NCBI RefSeq assembly: GCF_041435495.1
Contig: NZ_CP108644.1
Span: 2,976,001 to 3,040,000, forward strand
Direction of reading: 5' to 3'
DNA from: Streptomyces sp. NBC_01116
GTDB taxonomy: Bacteria; Actinomycetota; Actinomycetes; Streptomycetales; Streptomycetaceae
DNA: 64,000 nucleotides
Of the stretch, positions 25,847 through 34,823 are shown piece after piece (position 1 is the first letter of the stretch; every line of letters begins with the position of its first letter). Both the position numbers and the translations under genes were made by a program. The notes under the pieces were generated by a model that had not been told where the DNA came from, ran no database searches, and worked only from the letters and a program-made list of their open reading frames with translations.

Positions 25847-26359
25847 ATGAACACGTTCTGGTGGGTGGCGCTGGTCGCCGTGGTTCTGCTGGCGCTCGTG
25901 GCCGCGGTGGTGGACGGGCGGGGGCGCTCGGACCGCGGTCCGCGCTCACGCCGGCCCCGGCAGCCGGTGGGGTCGACCCGGCCGCCGTCCCGGCCATCGC
26001 GGCCTTCCGGTCCGGAGGGGCGTGGGGACGGGCGTGCGCCTCGGGCCGGTGAGGTGTGGTGGGCCGATGTGCCGTACGAGGACGGGCCCGGGTCGAAGGA
26101 CCGGCCGTGTCTGGTGATCTCGGTACGGGGGCGGGGCCGGGGGCGCACGGCGCTGGTCGCGAAGATCACCAGCAAGCATCACGAGGAGCGGCCCGGGGTG
26201 ATCGCGCTGCCCGCGGGGACGGTCGGGGACCGGCAGGGGCGGCAGAGCTTCCTGGAGACGGACGAGCTGCGCGAGGTCCGGATCGCCGGGTTCCGGCGGC
26301 GGGTGGGGGCGGTGGACCCGGAGCTGTGGGAGCGGGTGCGCGGGCTGGGGGCGGGGTGA
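25847..26359 (+). CDS. PemK/MazF-like protein with N-terminal membrane anchor
   Basis: 170 residues. Residues 4-22 form a single hydrophobic helix (FWWVALVAVVLLALVAAVV). A basic, Pro/Arg-rich linker (24-65) follows, then a PemK/MazF-type SH3-like domain: AGEVWWADVPYEDGPGSKDRPCLVISV, TALVAKITSK, and a C-terminal helix ELREVRIAGFRRR (all shown in short pieces). PemK toxins are usually soluble ribonucleases next to an antitoxin. Here no antitoxin gene is adjacent and the protein is membrane-tethered, so a toxin role is doubtful. It is flanked by divergent and convergent genes, so it stands alone. Confidence 0.8.
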   Translation: MNTFWWVALVAVVLLALVAAVVDGRGRSDRGPRSRRPRQPVGSTRPPSRPSRPSGPEGRGDGRAPRAGEVWWADVPYEDGPGSKDRPCLVISVRGRGRGRTALVAKITSKHHEERPGVIALPAGTVGDRQGRQSFLETDELREVRIAGFRRRVGAVDPELWERVRGLGAG

Positions 26360-26426
26360 GGGGCGGGGCCCTTGCGGGGCGCTGCCCCGGGCCCCGCTCC
26401 TCGATCGTCGGAGGGGCTTGAGAGAC

Positions 26427-26501
26427 GTCCTCAAGCGCCGGACGGGCGGAGGTGGCCCGGACCGGACCGGTGGAGGGAGTGTCCTCGACCGCCGGACGGG
26501 C
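26427..26501. repeat. Two copies of a GTCCTC..GCCGGACGGGC intergenic repeat
   Basis: GTCCTCAAGCGCCGGACGGGC (21 bases, written here as GTCCTCAAGC + GCCGGACGGGC) lies at 26427-26447 and a variant GTCCTCGACC + GCCGGACGGGC at 26481-26501, in the convergent gap between the PemK-like gene and cysM. From memory, similar sequences are dispersed in many intergenic regions of Streptomyces. Confidence 0.6.
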
Positions 26502-26528
26502 CGGATCGGCCCGGGGCGGGGTGCGGGG

Positions 26529-27757
<1,229 letters not shown>

Positions 27758-27854
27758 GGCGTGGGCTCCTGTCGAAAGCGTGGAGGTGGCGTGGGGCGCG
27801 CGTTTCTGCCCCCGCGCAGGGGGTGGTGCGGGTGGTGGGCGCGCGGACCGCGGC

Positions 27855-27983
27855 TCAGGCCGGGCGGCTCACGGGCAGGCTGCGGGCGGGACAGATCGCG
27901 CTGGCGAGCCTGCACAGGTCGACGTGCAGCCGCGCTACGAGCAGCGTGCCCGGCGTCCTGTTGCTCACGTCATGGGGAACCAT
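27855..27983 (-). CDS. Putative cysteine-responsive leader peptide (42 aa)
   Basis: A short frame from ATG 27983 to TGA 27855 that I translated by hand. Its core RLHVDLCRLASAICPA matches the 'RxHVDLxRxxSAxC' leader-peptide pattern found upstream of sulfur-assimilation genes in Streptomyces. Two Cys codons lie close together (in DLC and AIC). It precedes cysO by about 97 bases on the same strand. By analogy with cysteine-attenuation peptides of actinobacteria, ribosome stalling at the Cys codons when cysteine is scarce could change expression of cysO-cysM. The start is uncertain: no strong ribosome-binding site precedes this ATG, and GTG at 27968 would give a shorter peptide. Confidence 0.7.
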   Translation of the reverse strand: MVPHDVSNRTPGTLLVARLHVDLCRLASAICPARSLPVSRPA

Positions 27984-28052
27984 GCGGGCATCGTATCGAT
28001 TCCCTGTGCGGAAACCCGAGTGTCGTATCAGATGGTGGATGGTGGACGACCG

Positions 28053-28850
28053 CTATGTGGACAACGCGGGGCGGGCGAGCCCTTCCGGCAGGTAGACGAC
28101 GGTGGGTGCGCCGGTCTTCGGGTGGGTGCTGACCTCGGCGGCGACGCCGTACACCTCGGCCAGGAGGGCGGCCGTGAGGACCTCTTCCGGGGTGCCGGAG
28201 GCGACGACGCCGCCGTCCTTGAGGACGTAGAGGCGGTCGCAGTAGTACGCGGCGAGGTTGAGGTCGTGCAGGGCGAGGAGGTTGGTGGTGCCGAGGTCGC
28301 GGACCAGGGAGAGGATCTCCAGCTGGTAGCGGATGTCCAGGTGGTTGGTCGGCTCGTCCAGGACGACGAGCGACGGCTGCTGGACCAGGGCGCGGGCGAC
28401 CAGGGCGCGCTGGCGTTCGCCGCCGGAGAGGGAGGCGAACGTACGGGGTTCGAGGGCGGCGATGCCGACCCGGGCGAGGGCCTCGGTGACCAGGGCGGTG
28501 TCGGCGGCGGTGTCCGTCTCCCAGAACCGCTTGTGCGGGGCGCGGCCCATCGCGACGACCTGGCCGACGGTGAGCTCGAAGCCGGCGTGGCCGTCCTGCG
28601 GGACGGTGGCGATGCGCTGGGCGCGGGCCTTCACGGGGAGGGTGGCGAGGTCGTCGCCGTCGAGGAGGACGCGGCCGTGGGTGGGGCGCAGGGTGCCGTA
28701 GACGCAGCGCAGGAGGGTGGTCTTGCCGCTGCCGTTGGGGCCGACGAGGCCGACGGTCTCGCCGTCGGCGGCGGTGAGGTCGACGGCGTCGACGAGGTGG
28801 CGGCCCTCGCCGACGCCGTACGAGAGGCCCTCGGTGCGCAGGGTGGTCAC
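28053..28850 (-). CDS. btuD: BtuD-like ABC transporter ATP-binding protein
   Basis: 265 residues from a GTG at 28850 with GGAG upstream. Walker A GPNGSGKTT (37-45), the signature LSGGERQRALVARAL, Walker B LVVLDEPTNHLD and the His in LALHDLNLAAYYCD place it in the iron-siderophore/cobalamin importer ATPases (FepC/BtuD). It is the third gene of an SBP-permease-ATPase set controlled by a cobalamin riboswitch, which favours corrinoid uptake. The symbol is inferred from that riboswitch; siderophore import cannot be excluded by the ATPase alone. Confidence 0.85.
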   Translation of the reverse strand: MTTLRTEGLSYGVGEGRHLVDAVDLTAADGETVGLVGPNGSGKTTLLRCVYGTLRPTHGRVLLDGDDLATLPVKARAQRIATVPQDGHAGFELTVGQVVAMGRAPHKRFWETDTAADTALVTEALARVGIAALEPRTFASLSGGERQRALVARALVQQPSLVVLDEPTNHLDIRYQLEILSLVRDLGTTNLLALHDLNLAAYYCDRLYVLKDGGVVASGTPEEVLTAALLAEVYGVAAEVSTHPKTGAPTVVYLPEGLARPALST

Positions 28851-28908
28851 GGGCGGGCTCCTCGGGCGGGCGGTGTCGTCGGGCGGGTTCCCCCGGAGTG
28901 CGGCAGCG

Positions 28909-29949
28909 TCACGCGGGTGCTCCTTCGGGGCGGCGGCGGAGCATCCAGAGGAAGAACGGGCCGCCGGTCAGCGCGGTGAGGACGCCGACCGGGATGTCCT
29001 GCGGGGCGGCGAGCGTCCGGGCGGCAAGGTCGGCGAGGACCAGGAACACCGCTCCACCGAGGGCGACGACCGGGAGCAGGGCGCGGTGCGCGGCGCCGAC
29101 GGCCATCCGGGCCATGTGCGGGACCATCAGGCCGACGAAGCCGATCGCCCCGCTGTACGCGACGAGCGCCCCGGTCATCAGGGAGGCGAGGACGAAGACG
29201 GCGGCCCGGAAGCGGGCGGTGTCGAGGCCGAGGACGGTCGCGCCCTCCTCCCCCACCAGGAGCAGGTCGAGCGGGCGGGCCAGGGTGAGGAGGACGGCGG
29301 TGCCGACGGCCAGGGTGACGGTGGGGAGCGCGAGCATGTCCCAGCGGGCCGCGCCGAGGCCGCCGAGGGTCCAGTAGAGGACTTCCTGGAGGTGGTCGGC
29401 GCGGGCGGAGGTGACCAGGATCAGGCTGGTCAGGGCGGAGAGGACGTAGGAGACGGCGACCCCGGCGAGGACGAGCCGGTTGGTGGTGAGGCCGCCTCCG
29501 CCGCGGGCCAGGGTGTAGACGAGGAGCAGCGAGAGCAGCGCGCCCGCGAAGGCCGCGGCGGGGATGGTGACGGTGGTGGCGAGGGTGGCGCCGATGCCGA
29601 GGACGATCACGAGGACGGCGCCGGTGGAGGCGCCGGAGGAGACGCCGAGGAGGAACGGGTCGGCGAGCTGGTTGCGGACGAGGGCCTGGAGGACGGTGCC
29701 GATGACGGCGAGTCCGGCGCCGACGACGATGCCGAGGAGCACCCGGGGCAGCCGGACGTCCAGGACGATCGTGCGGAAGGGGCTCGCGTCCGCCCGCCCG
29801 GTCAGGATGTCGAGGACCTGGCCGGGCGGGATGCGGACGGAGCCGAGAGCGAGTGCGGCGAGCACGGCGGCGGCGAGGAGCGCGGCGAGGGCGCCGAGCA
29901 CCAGGGTGTAGCGGAGCAGCCGCCGCGGTGCGGGGGTGCGGCAGCTCAC
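28909..29949 (-). CDS. btuC: BtuC-like (FecCD family) ABC transporter permease
   Basis: 346 residues with about ten membrane helices and the FecCD family signatures: RLPRVLLGIVVGAGLAVIGTVLQALVRNQLADPFLLGVSSGA (in pieces RLPRVLLGIVVGAGLA and NQLADPFLLGVSSGAS) and GFVGLMVPHMARM, which contacts the ATPase. The start is GTG at 29949, overlapping the SBP stop codon (GTGA), so translation is coupled. It forms the membrane channel for the substrate delivered by the lipoprotein encoded upstream. Confidence 0.88.
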   Translation of the reverse strand: MSCRTPAPRRLLRYTLVLGALAALLAAAVLAALALGSVRIPPGQVLDILTGRADASPFRTIVLDVRLPRVLLGIVVGAGLAVIGTVLQALVRNQLADPFLLGVSSGASTGAVLVIVLGIGATLATTVTIPAAAFAGALLSLLLVYTLARGGGGLTTNRLVLAGVAVSYVLSALTSLILVTSARADHLQEVLYWTLGGLGAARWDMLALPTVTLAVGTAVLLTLARPLDLLLVGEEGATVLGLDTARFRAAVFVLASLMTGALVAYSGAIGFVGLMVPHMARMAVGAAHRALLPVVALGGAVFLVLADLAARTLAAPQDIPVGVLTALTGGPFFLWMLRRRPEGAPA

Positions 29950-30941
29950 GGGGTGGTGGCCCCCGGGTGGAGCTGGGCGGCGAGCTTGTCGACGGCGGCG
30001 GGGACGCGGACGCCGAGGACGGCGTCGGAGAGCGGCATGACCGCGAAGCGCTTGTTCTTGACGGCGGGGACGTCGGCGAGGGCCGGGTCGGTGAGGAGGC
30101 GCTTCTTCTTCTGTTCGACGGTGGTGGCGCCGTAGTCGTAGATCACGATGACCTCGGGCCTGCGGTCGACGACGTTCTCCCAGGAGGCGTCGCCGAAGGG
30201 CTTGTCGAGGTCGGCGAAGACGTTGGTGCCGCCGGCCCGTTCGATCAGTTCGTTGCCGATGCCCTCGCCGCCCGCGGTGAAGGCGGTCTTGTCGCCGCTG
30301 TCGTAGACGAAGACGGAGACGGGCTTCAGGTCGGCGAGCTTCTTCGCGGTGGCGGCGTTGTCGGCCTTGGCCTGCTTGATCCAGGCCTCGGCGCGGTCGG
30401 CGACGCCGAAGGTGCGGCCGACCTCGCGGATCTCCTCGTAGAGGGTGTCCATGGGCTGGTCGCCCCGGGTGCAGCTCTCGGTGTTGAGCCGGGTCTCGAT
30501 GCCGGACTTCTTCAGCGCCTCGCGGCCGCGGCCGTCGCCGGCGGTGAAGGCGCTGCTGTAGCCGCCGTAGACGAAGTCGGGGTCGGCGGCGAGGACCTGC
30601 TCGTAGGAGGGGTACTCCTTGGCGATGACCGGGACGGAGGCGTAGTCCGCCGCGTACTTCGGCAGGACCTGGTCGTCGAGGTAGGCGGTGCCGACGAGGG
30701 ACTTCTTCAGGCCCAGTTCCAGCATGATCTCGGTGACGTGCTGGTTCATGGTGACGACGCGCTTCGGCGGGGCCTGGAAGGTGGTGGTGACACCGCAGTT
30801 CTTCACGGTGTACGGGAAGCCGTCGCTCTTCGCCGCGGCCTTCTCCCCGGTGGCGGCGTCGCCGTCCGGGGTGGAGCAGGCGGTGAGGGCGAGCGGGAGC
30901 AGCACGGCGGCGGCTATGAGCGCGGGGGTGCGCCGGGACAT
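29946..30941 (-). CDS. btuF: BtuF-like corrinoid/iron-complex substrate-binding lipoprotein
   Basis: 331 residues. A signal peptide with lipobox LTAC gives an acylated Cys22. The mature part is a type III (helical backbone) binding protein: PPKRVVTMNQHVTEIMLELGLKKSLVGTAY, a VLAADPDFVYGGYSSAF segment and a second lobe beginning VSVFVYDSGDKTAFTAGG (in pieces). GGAGAGG precedes the ATG. A cobalamin riboswitch in its leader indicates that the operon imports vitamin B12 or related corrinoids. It is the first gene of a three-gene operon. Confidence 0.87.
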   Translation of the reverse strand: MSRRTPALIAAAVLLPLALTACSTPDGDAATGEKAAAKSDGFPYTVKNCGVTTTFQAPPKRVVTMNQHVTEIMLELGLKKSLVGTAYLDDQVLPKYAADYASVPVIAKEYPSYEQVLAADPDFVYGGYSSAFTAGDGRGREALKKSGIETRLNTESCTRGDQPMDTLYEEIREVGRTFGVADRAEAWIKQAKADNAATAKKLADLKPVSVFVYDSGDKTAFTAGGEGIGNELIERAGGTNVFADLDKPFGDASWENVVDRRPEVIVIYDYGATTVEQKKKRLLTDPALADVPAVKNKRFAVMPLSDAVLGVRVPAAVDKLAAQLHPGATTP

Positions 30942-30984
30942 GGCGAGGCCTCTCCGGGGGATTTCCGCGTCCCCTGGTCGATGC

Positions 30985-31135
30985 GTGAAGGCGGCGGGCC
31001 AGTTCCTGACTTCCGGGCCGCCCTCCGGTGCGTCGTCGTCCGCTGGGGAGTCGTCCGCGTGGGAGGGGGCCCGGTCACAGTGGCGGGACCGTGCCGGATT
31101 CGCACCGGCTTCCTGGTTCCTGCTGCCTTGATCGG
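30985..31135 (-). promoter_or_regulatory. Cobalamin riboswitch (AdoCbl element)
   Basis: Read on the minus strand, the leader of the btuF-like gene contains GGAAGCCGGTGCGAATCC, GGTCCCGCCACTGTGACCGG and AGTCAGGAACTGGCCC in the right order, with a GC-rich variable region between the second and third. The GAATCCGG-type loop, CCGCCACTGT core and B12-box-like 3' part are those of the cobalamin riboswitch as it appears in actinobacteria. The end lies about 45 bases before the ATG, so translational or transcriptional shut-off by cobalamin is expected. Boundaries are approximate. Confidence 0.9.
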
Positions 31136-31202
31136 TTCTGGGGGCAGTGTGCCAGACCCGTGCGGGGGCCCCGCGCGGGCACCCCGGTGCGCCCCCGGTG
31201 GG

Positions 31203-31625
31203 TCAGTACGCCTCGACGACCCGCACGTCTTCCTCGGTGATCTCGCCGTCCACGATGCGGTACGAGCGGAACTGGAAGGGCCCGGCGTCGTCGGTGTCGG
31301 CGGTGGAGACCAGGACGTAGTGGGCGCCGGGCTCGTTGGCGTAGGTGACGTCGGTGCGGGAGGGGTAGGCCTCGGTCGCCGTGTGCGAGTGGTAGACGAT
31401 CACGGGCTCCTCGTCGCGGTCGTCCATCTCGCGGTAGAGCTTGAGGAGGTCGGCCGAGTCGAACTCGTAGAACGTGGGCGAGCGGGCGGCGTTGAGCATC
31501 GGGATGAAGCGCTCGGGGCGGTCGGTCCCGGCCGGGCCCGCGACCACTCCGCACGCCTCGTCGGGGTGGTCGGCGCGGGAGTGGGCGACGATCTGGTCGT
31601 GGAGCGCCTGGGTGATGGTCAGCAT
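31203..31625 (-). CDS. mec: JAMM/MPN+ metalloprotease Mec (M67 family)
   Basis: 140 residues. The JAMM zinc site is complete: Glu23 in PDEACG and His79-Ser-His81-x10-Asp92 in YHSHTATEAYPSRTD. In Mycobacterium, Mec hydrolyses the CysO-cysteine adduct to release cysteine and regenerate the carrier. The same role is expected here, and it might also trim the two extra residues at the CysO C-terminus. Unlike the mycobacterial mec-cysO-cysM operon, it is separated from cysO by the Btu transporter genes. A structured intergenic element lies 46 bases upstream. Confidence 0.9.
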   Translation of the reverse strand: MLTITQALHDQIVAHSRADHPDEACGVVAGPAGTDRPERFIPMLNAARSPTFYEFDSADLLKLYREMDDRDEEPVIVYHSHTATEAYPSRTDVTYANEPGAHYVLVSTADTDDAGPFQFRSYRIVDGEITEEDVRVVEAY

Positions 31626-31670
31626 GGCGCCAGGATAAGACCGGCCGGCAATGGGGAGGTGGGAGAAGGA

Positions 31671-31768
31671 GCGGGGCTGGGTGCGTGCAGCTGCAAGGCG
31701 GAGGAATGAGCCAACGCGGAGCGTTGGTGATGGACGACAACGCCGCAGATGCGCGTGCCCAGCCCCGC
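31671..31768. repeat. 98-nt structured intergenic element
   Basis: The ends are an 11-bp perfect inverted repeat (GCGGGGCTGGG and CCCAGCCCCGC). Inside are a TGCAGCTGCA palindrome (31686-31695) and a 7-bp hairpin CCAACGC-GGA-GCGTTGG (31711-31727). The element lies between the amino-acid permease gene and mec, both leftward. From memory, closely similar stretches recur in intergenic regions and mis-called reading frames of other Streptomyces, which suggests a dispersed repeat or a structured RNA. No known riboswitch class fits by eye. Confidence 0.6.
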
Positions 31769-31805
31769 GACGCCGCCCCCCAATTGCCGGCCGGTCTGCG
31801 GCAGA

Positions 31806-31842
31806 GGCCCCTCGCGTACCGGTGGGTGGTACGCGAGGGGCC
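31806..31842 (-). terminator. Terminator hairpin after the amino-acid permease gene
   Basis: A perfect 15-bp stem (GGCCCCTCGCGTACC and its complement) around GGTGGGT lies about 77 bases after the permease stop codon on the minus strand. Confidence 0.8.
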
Positions 31843-31918
31843 GCATGCTGGACGCCGTCGGCCTTTGGGGCGGCCGGGGCGGTCCGGGAGGAGGGCGGTG
31901 TGGGGCCCGCCCCCGGGG

Positions 31919-33373
31919 TCAGCGGGTCTCGGCGGAGGTCTTCTCCGGGGCCGACGGGTTGCGCGACCGGAGCGCCCGGTAGGAGACGAAGAGGATGAGC
32001 GCCCACAGCGGTGCGCAGTAGAGCGAGATCCTGGCGTCCTTGTCGATCGCCATCATCACGATGACCATGCCGATGAAGGCGAGGGCGAACCAGCTCGTGT
32101 ACGGGGCTCCGGGGGCCTTGAACGAGGACTGCGGCAGGAGGCCCGCGTCGGCCATGCGGCGGTAGCGGATCTGGCTGACCAGGATCATGATCCAGGCCCA
32201 CATGCCGGAGATCGTGGCGAAGGAGACGACGTAGTTGAACGCCTCGCCGGGCCACTGGTAGTTGATCCCGACGCCGACGAGCATCAGGGCGGCGGAGAAC
32301 GTGGTGCCCACCAGCGGCAGGCCGTTCTTCGTCAGCTTGGTGAAGGCGCGGGGACCCTGGCCGTTGAGGGCGAGGTCGCGGAGCATGCGGCCGGTGGAGT
32401 ACATGCCGGAGTTGCAGGAGGAGAGCGCCGCGGTGAGGACGACGAAGTTGACGATGGCGGCGCCGACGCCGAACCCCATCTCCTCGAAGGCCTTCACGAA
32501 CGGGGAGACGCCGGGCTTGAAGGTGGACCACGGCACGACCGAGAGGATCATGATCAGGGCGCCGACGTAGAAGACGGCGATGCGCCACGGCACGGTGTTG
32601 ATGGCCTTGGGCAGCACGGTCTTGGGGTCCTTGGACTCTCCGGCGGTGACGCCGACGAGTTCCACGGCGAGGAAGGCGAACATGACGATCTGGAGCGTCA
32701 TGAGCGTGCCGGTGATGCCGTTGGGGAAGAAGCCGCCGTCGTTCCAGAGGTTGGCGACGGTGGCGGTGTCGCCGGCGTCGGAGAATCCGACGGTGAGGAC
32801 GCCCGCGCAGATCAGGATCATGCCGATGATCGCGGTGACCTTGACCATGGAGAACCAGAACTCCAGCTCACCGAAGAGCTTCACGGAGATCAGGTTGGCG
32901 CCGTACAGAATGACGGTGAACACGAGGGCGGAGAGCCACTGCGGAATGTTCCACCAGTACGTCATATAGGTGGCGGCGGCGGTGACTTCGGTGATTCCGG
33001 TGACGACCCAGAAGAGCCAGTAGGTCCAGCCGGTGACGAATCCGAAGAACGGGCCGAGGAATTCCCGGGCGTACTCCGAGAAGGAGCCGGAGACCGGGCG
33101 GTACATGAGGAGTTCGCCCAGGGCCCGCATGATGAAGAAGATGACCAGGCCCGCGATGACGTAGGCCAGGATGAGGCTGGGCCCGGCCCGGTCGATGGCT
33201 TTGCCCGCGCCGAGGAAGAGCCCGGTGCCGATGGCCCCGCCGATGGCGATCATCTGAATCTGACGAGCGCCCAGACCGCGCTGGTATCCCTCGCCACTGG
33301 TCCCGGAGTCCCCGGCGTCGCCGCCGGGCCGACCCTTGTCGATGTGTCCCTCGTCGACCTGCGCCGATGTCAT
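31919..33373 (-). CDS. APC-family amino-acid permease
   Basis: 484 residues with 12 membrane helices. The N-terminal YQRGLGARQIQMIAIGGAIGTGLFLGAG (in pieces RQIQMIAIGGAIGTGLF) is the substrate-gate signature of the amino-acid transporter AAT family (GABA/Phe/Lys/proline-type permeases), followed by GELLMYRPVSGSFSEYA. A hydrophilic N-terminal tail of about 30 residues precedes helix 1. It imports an amino acid by proton symport. Which one is not clear; cysteine or Asn/Gln-type permeases are not distinguishable by eye. It is monocistronic, with its own terminator. Confidence 0.9.
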   Translation of the reverse strand: MTSAQVDEGHIDKGRPGGDAGDSGTSGEGYQRGLGARQIQMIAIGGAIGTGLFLGAGKAIDRAGPSLILAYVIAGLVIFFIMRALGELLMYRPVSGSFSEYAREFLGPFFGFVTGWTYWLFWVVTGITEVTAAATYMTYWWNIPQWLSALVFTVILYGANLISVKLFGELEFWFSMVKVTAIIGMILICAGVLTVGFSDAGDTATVANLWNDGGFFPNGITGTLMTLQIVMFAFLAVELVGVTAGESKDPKTVLPKAINTVPWRIAVFYVGALIMILSVVPWSTFKPGVSPFVKAFEEMGFGVGAAIVNFVVLTAALSSCNSGMYSTGRMLRDLALNGQGPRAFTKLTKNGLPLVGTTFSAALMLVGVGINYQWPGEAFNYVVSFATISGMWAWIMILVSQIRYRRMADAGLLPQSSFKAPGAPYTSWFALAFIGMVIVMMAIDKDARISLYCAPLWALILFVSYRALRSRNPSAPEKTSAETR

Positions 33374-33738
33374 GGTGGTGCGCCTTTCTCCACGCCGATC
33401 CGCGCCTCACAAGGCTGCGGATCAGGTCCTGATCCCCCCGGATATGGATGGAGTGCCGCCGGCGTTCGGCCGGTTTGTGGCGCCCCCGGGAACAGGGGTG
33501 GCGTCCCCGGGTGGTCGTGAAGATTTATCACGGCCGTCACGGGACACCGTGGGACATTCTGTGGCGCACGACACAGGAAAAAGCGGGCAAGGGGTTCCGT
33601 CGGGGCACGAAAAGCCCGGATCACTTGGTCCGATCGTTATGCGGATCTGAGCGTCCGTTGAGCGAACGGAGGGTGCCCACCCGCCCCGGCGCGGCGGATG
33701 GGCACCCTCTCCGTTCACGGCTTCGCCGCATTACGGCA
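33374..33738. other. Intergenic region upstream of the amino-acid permease gene
   Basis: 365 bases between two leftward genes. The left 290 bases are the promoter and leader of the permease, relatively A/T-rich around 33520-33650; I could not define a clear -35/-10 pair. The right end holds the DUF2017 terminator. No gene is supported. Confidence 0.5.
33665..33716 (-). terminator. Terminator after the DUF2017 gene
   Basis: A long stem, GAGGGTGCCCACCCGCC with GGCGGATGGGCACCCTC, extended by AACGGA/TCCGTT with a small bulge, ends 23 bases past the DUF2017 stop codon on the minus strand. Confidence 0.8.
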
Positions 33739-34350
33739 TTACGGCATGAGCGTTTCGACGAGTGTTTCCTGGAGGGCGCCGAGCCAGAGGTAGGCCATCA
33801 CCATGGGCTTGCGCGGATCGGCGTCGGGGAGCCGGTAGAGCGAGCCCTCCTGACCCTCGTCCTCGTCGGAGACCTCCAGCCGGGTGCCGATGGTCAGGCG
33901 CAGGTCGTTGAGGGAGCGGAGCCAGCTGCGGCACTCGTCGCCGGTGAGGGTGAGGACGGCGCCGCCGTCCCCGGCGGGCGAGAGCGCGTCCAGGGTGCGG
34001 ACGACGGTGACGGCGTCCTCGCGCTTGCCCGAGCGCAGGTCGTTCTCGGTGAAGCGGCGGAATTCGGAGGACAGCTCGCGCAGCTCCTCCTCCGGCTTTC
34101 CGCCCTCGGCCGGCCGGTCGGGGCCGCCGTAGGCGTCGGGGAAGAGCCGGGCGAGCGCCGGGTCGGACGGCGGCTTGCTGGGGCCCTCGGCGAAGAGGGC
34201 GGCGAGCGGGTCCTCGCCGTCGGCGGGCGTCACGCCCGGGCCGATCAGTTCGAGCAGCTGGACGGCGAGGGAGCGCAGGATGGAGATCTCGACCTCGTCG
34301 AGCGCGACGGCCGCGCCGCCGCCTGGGGTGGCCTCGAAATGGCCGGCCAT
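33739..34350 (-). CDS. DUF2017 family protein
   Basis: 203 residues, mostly helical, acidic. It begins with a glycine-rich stretch and LDEVEISILRSLAVQLLELIG, has a variable Pro/Gly-rich middle, and a conserved C-terminal half (ELSSEFRRFTENDLRSGKREDAVTV and SLNDLRLTIGTRLEV, in pieces, and MVMAYLWLGALQETLV). DUF2017 is an actinobacterial family typically encoded next to clpS, as here (76 bases downstream of it). The role is undefined; a link to ClpS/Clp proteolysis is suggested only by the neighbourhood. Confidence 0.88.
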   Translation of the reverse strand: MAGHFEATPGGGAAVALDEVEISILRSLAVQLLELIGPGVTPADGEDPLAALFAEGPSKPPSDPALARLFPDAYGGPDRPAEGGKPEEELRELSSEFRRFTENDLRSGKREDAVTVVRTLDALSPAGDGGAVLTLTGDECRSWLRSLNDLRLTIGTRLEVSDEDEGQEGSLYRLPDADPRKPMVMAYLWLGALQETLVETLMP

Positions 34351-34426
34351 GGATTCTCCGATGGTGGGTCGAACGGGGCGGGTGGGGGCGGGGCGAGGGG
34401 CGGGGGCGCGGGAAGCCCTGGAGGGG

Positions 34427-34744
34427 TCAGTCGCGGTCCTGGGTGAGGGTGGCCCACAGCCCGTATCCGTGCATGGCCTGGACGTCGCGTTCCATCTCCT
34501 CGCGGCTCCCGCTGGAGACGACGGCGCGGCCCTTGTGGTGCACGTCCATCATGAGCCGGTGGGCCTTGTCCTTCGGGTAGCCGAAGTAGGCCTGGAAGAC
34601 ATAGGTCACATAGCTCATGAGGTTGACCGGGTCATTGTGGACGAGCGTCACCCACGGGACGTCCGGCTCGGGGACCGCGAAGGTCTCCTCGGCCGAATCG
34701 GGACGTTCGATCTCTAGCGGGGTAGCAACGCTCACCTGTCCCAT
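34427..34744 (-). CDS. clpS: ATP-dependent Clp protease adaptor ClpS
   Basis: 105 residues from the ATG at 34744. The conserved ClpS core is clear: [16 protein letters not shown] (the Asn-Asp pair contacts the N-degron), a helix [21 protein letters not shown] (in pieces [15 protein letters not shown]), and [14 protein letters not shown] end helix. ClpS binds proteins with bulky hydrophobic N-termini and delivers them to ClpAP/ClpCP. A 20-residue N-terminal extension is acidic. It is divergent from pncB and followed by DUF2017. Confidence 0.95.
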   Translation of the reverse strand: MGQVSVATPLEIERPDSAEETFAVPEPDVPWVTLVHNDPVNLMSYVTYVFQAYFGYPKDKAHRLMMDVHHKGRAVVSSGSREEMERDVQAMHGYGLWATLTQDRD

Positions 34745-34823
34745 GCTGCCACCCGGGCGGGTCCCGTGCACAAACGGACCCCACATCTCGTCACTTTGAC
34801 GAATAGGGGGTAGCATCCCAGCC

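Noticed and set aside
28717..31709. Very long plus-strand frames opposite the Btu genes
   Set aside because: They are antisense shadows of ABC transporter genes and cross the cobalamin riboswitch.
31619..31846. A 75-codon minus-strand frame across the structured intergenic element
   Set aside because: It consists of the inverted-repeat element and the terminator hairpin, lacks a ribosome-binding site and has no similarity to a fold.
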